Part shown: piece by piece, positions 28,431 to 30,199 of the stretch
Layout of the letters: each line of letters opens with the position of its first letter
Numbering within the stretch: the first letter of the stretch is position 1
Assembly: GCF_000281045.1 (NCBI RefSeq)
Contig: NW_008246164.1
Span: 87,456-117,654 of the forward strand
Origin: Saprolegnia diclina VS20
Taxonomy: Eukaryota > Oomycota > Saprolegniomycetes > Saprolegniales > Saprolegniaceae
DNA: 30,199 nt
Direction of reading: 5' to 3'
Translations under genes and position numbers: made by a program
Notes under the pieces: generated by a model
Database searches by the model: none
Told to the model about the DNA's origin: nothing
The model's input: only the letters and a program-made list of their open reading frames with translations

Positions 28431-29917
28431 TCAGAGGCGCAGAACGATCCCGCGGCGTGAGAGATAGACGCTAATGACGTGGAAGGCGAGAATCGGGAAG
28501 CCAATGCAAAAGCCAAAGACGATCCAAAACATGTAGCGCGTGGTCTGCACCGTCGAGTCGAGGTTCATGCCAAAGCCGCCGACGACAAAGTTGGGGACGG
28601 CCACGAGCGTCGCCACCATCGAGAGGGTGAGGTCAACCACAAGCAGCGAATTGCGCTTCGTCTGCAGCTGCAATAGCACCATGTCTTCGGTGCTTTGGAT
28701 GCGCTGAAGCATGAGCGCGACGCGTGTCTGTGTTGCATACAAATCCTATACAACTCATGAAAACGACTGCCATCGCTGCGTGGCGTACGTGAAGGTAGGT
28801 CTCAATGATGGCTTCCACGGTCTCGGTCGCGAGCGTCTCGTGCACGGGTGACGTATCCAGCTATAGTTTTCGTGTTGAAGGCCATGCAAAGCGAATGTGG
28901 GGAGCACCACTGTGAGCTGCATGCGACGCAGATCGTCTTCCTTGTCCAATGCTTCCACGAGCATGCGCCGCACCGCCCCCACCTATATAGACACAGCGAA
29001 ATAAGCGACCGACTGCTTCAAGGAGACCCTTGTACGCGCGTGGAATTCTCGTGGAGGCTTTTTTTGAGGGCGCGAAGCGCCTCCATGTCGCCCATTGGCA
29101 AGTCCGGGCGGCTCATGCGCTCGACGGCTGCTTGCGCAGTCGGCAGAAGCGCGTCGCCGTCCATGACGAGCCCGCTAATGCATCGTGACATGCTGAAAGT
29201 ATTTGCATCGAGGCGTACGAGCAGACGGCCGCCAACACCACTTCCAGAGCGCTATCGACAGACCAGTGAGGAGGTTAGGGCTAGGTCTATCGCCGTACCG
29301 CAATTCAAACGGCGTACGCTCCGAGTTGGATGCCTTGACGTGCTCTTGGACGAGCGTGTCGAGCTTGGAAGCAAGGTTGTCGGCACCGCTCGGTAGAAAC
29401 ACCAAGCAATTGTCGCGCAAAATTACCGCCCGGATAGGATCTACCGCGACTTGATACACTGAAACTTTTCGACGTCTATACCCGCGTTGAGCAGAATGGC
29501 TTGGCGGCGGACCGAGAGCGATGGCTCGTTGGAGACCGTAAAGACTTCGTCGAGCTGTCGCAAGTCGCGCATGTGCATGGCCTATCGATGGTGGTTAGGG
29601 CCCCATCGACATGGTATGCGCCAACCGGCACCGTGGGCGCGTCGGCTGGGTCCGTGGCGTCCGCGACGAGCTGCAAAATCTCTGGTCGCGTCACTTCTTT
29701 TGGCGCCAAGTGGCCGCGGACGTCAAAACACAGCGCCTAATTGGTGCACGTCAAGGCCCCCAGATAATACAGACTCGAGACGCACGACGCGCTTGCCGTT
29801 GCGCATGGCGGGGCCCACGTCCAAGCAGTCGGCGCTCAGTCGACCGAACGTATGGGATGAATTCGACGACGACGTATAGCTCAAAAGCGGCGTGCAGAAC
29901 GGTAGACTGGTCAGCAT
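28431..29917 (-). CDS. CorA/Mrs2-like Mg2+ transporter (paralogue 2)
   Basis: Nine exons (29917-29786, 29736-29626, 29581-29482, 29440-29299, 29251-29219, 29174-29036, 28982-28911, 28860-28789, 28745-28431) give 371 residues aligned throughout with the paralogue at 5430-6864. RDLRQLD is at 86-92 and AILLN follows; DLPMGDMEAL and VRRMLVEALDKEDDL mark the helical stalk. GFGMN (GMN at 326-328) ends the first membrane segment and RYMFWIVFGFCIGFPIL forms the second. The eight introns are 49, 44, 41, 47, 44, 53, 50 and 43 bp, all with TAG acceptors. Five share position and phase with paralogue 1 and three, within its large fourth exon, are extra. The donor at 28910 (GTGGTG) is weak. The first exon is the least certain part, since its N-terminus (MLTSLPFCTP) does not match the paralogue. 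Confidence 0.82.
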
Positions 29918-29979
29918 GATGCAAAAGATCAACTGACAGTGAACACGACGTGTCATGATCGAGGTGGACCTGCACGGGC

Positions 29980-30068
29980 GTACATTCCACGTACAGAAAT
30001 GTACAATCCATAGAGAAGATAAGACGTACTTTGAAACGTACGGTACGAATGTACGAGACCAAGCGTAC
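29980..30068 (-). promoter_or_regulatory. GTAC-rich cluster upstream of CorA paralogue 2
   Basis: Eight GTAC tetramers occur in 89 bp (29980, 29991, 30001, 30026, 30038, 30043, 30051, 30065), 63-151 bp upstream of the presumed ATG. About one would be expected in 256 random bases. The parallel with paralogue 1 suggests a shared cis element; function is inferred. The last 130 bases of the window show no gene I can support. Confidence 0.4.
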
Positions 30069-30199
30069 ATCCGAGTCCTTTTCCACCTCGGGCGTCTGGA
30101 CAAGATGCTTTTGAAACGCAAAACGAAGGCCGCAGCGAGCGCCAAGGCTGTCAGAGCAATCGTGCTTGGTTGTCCAACAAGAGTGCTAAGTTGAATCGG

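Noticed and set aside
29955-30194. 79-codon plus-strand frame at the right edge
   Set aside because: It lies in the GTAC-rich upstream region of the CorA-like gene, with no domain or coding bias.

Overview
This window looks like a nuclear contig of an oomycete, most likely of the Saprolegnia/Aphanomyces group. The evidence is GC-rich, tightly packed genes on both strands, very short GT-AG introns (about 40-61 bp, nearly all ending in TAG), a flagellar dynein-docking protein (zoospores), CorA/Mrs2-type magnesium channels and a bZIP factor. I placed exons by eye from reading-frame continuity, splice signals and remembered family sequences. No search was run, so all orthology calls are inferences.

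Layout. Positions 1-1833 (-) hold the 5' part of a large protein with a degenerate 2-oxoglutarate/Fe(II) oxygenase-like domain. 2277-4442 (-) is a single-exon multi-pass membrane protein. 5430-6864 (-) is a six-exon CorA/Mrs2-like Mg2+ transporter. After a gene-poor stretch with an 18-bp minisatellite come a three-exon zinc-ribbon/BRI3-like membrane protein (8077-8588, +) and an orphan basic protein (8908-9495, +). 10117-12926 (-) is a six-exon orphan with an SV40-type nuclear signal. Immediately upstream of it lies a twelve-exon TAF1A-like gene (12943-14679, -). A 305-bp divergent promoter with nine CCAAT/ATTGG boxes separates this from a THUMPD3-like tRNA guanine-N2-methyltransferase with an extra N-terminal domain (14985-17278, +). 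17697-18968 (-) is a bZIP-like factor. About 2.2 kb without genes follow. 21144-23540 (+) is a ten-exon coiled-coil protein resembling ODAD3/CCDC151. 23587-24750 (-) is a decayed fragment of the oxygenase-like family, and 25451-27976 (+) is an intact member. 28431-29917 (-) is a second, more intron-rich CorA/Mrs2 paralogue.

The central genes serve RNA polymerase I initiation and tRNA modification, with a flagellar gene nearby. They are flanked by accessory families: an oxygenase-like gene and a CorA gene lie near each other at both ends, which suggests an old segmental duplication. I found no RNA genes, CRISPR arrays, recognisable transposase genes or virus-derived elements.
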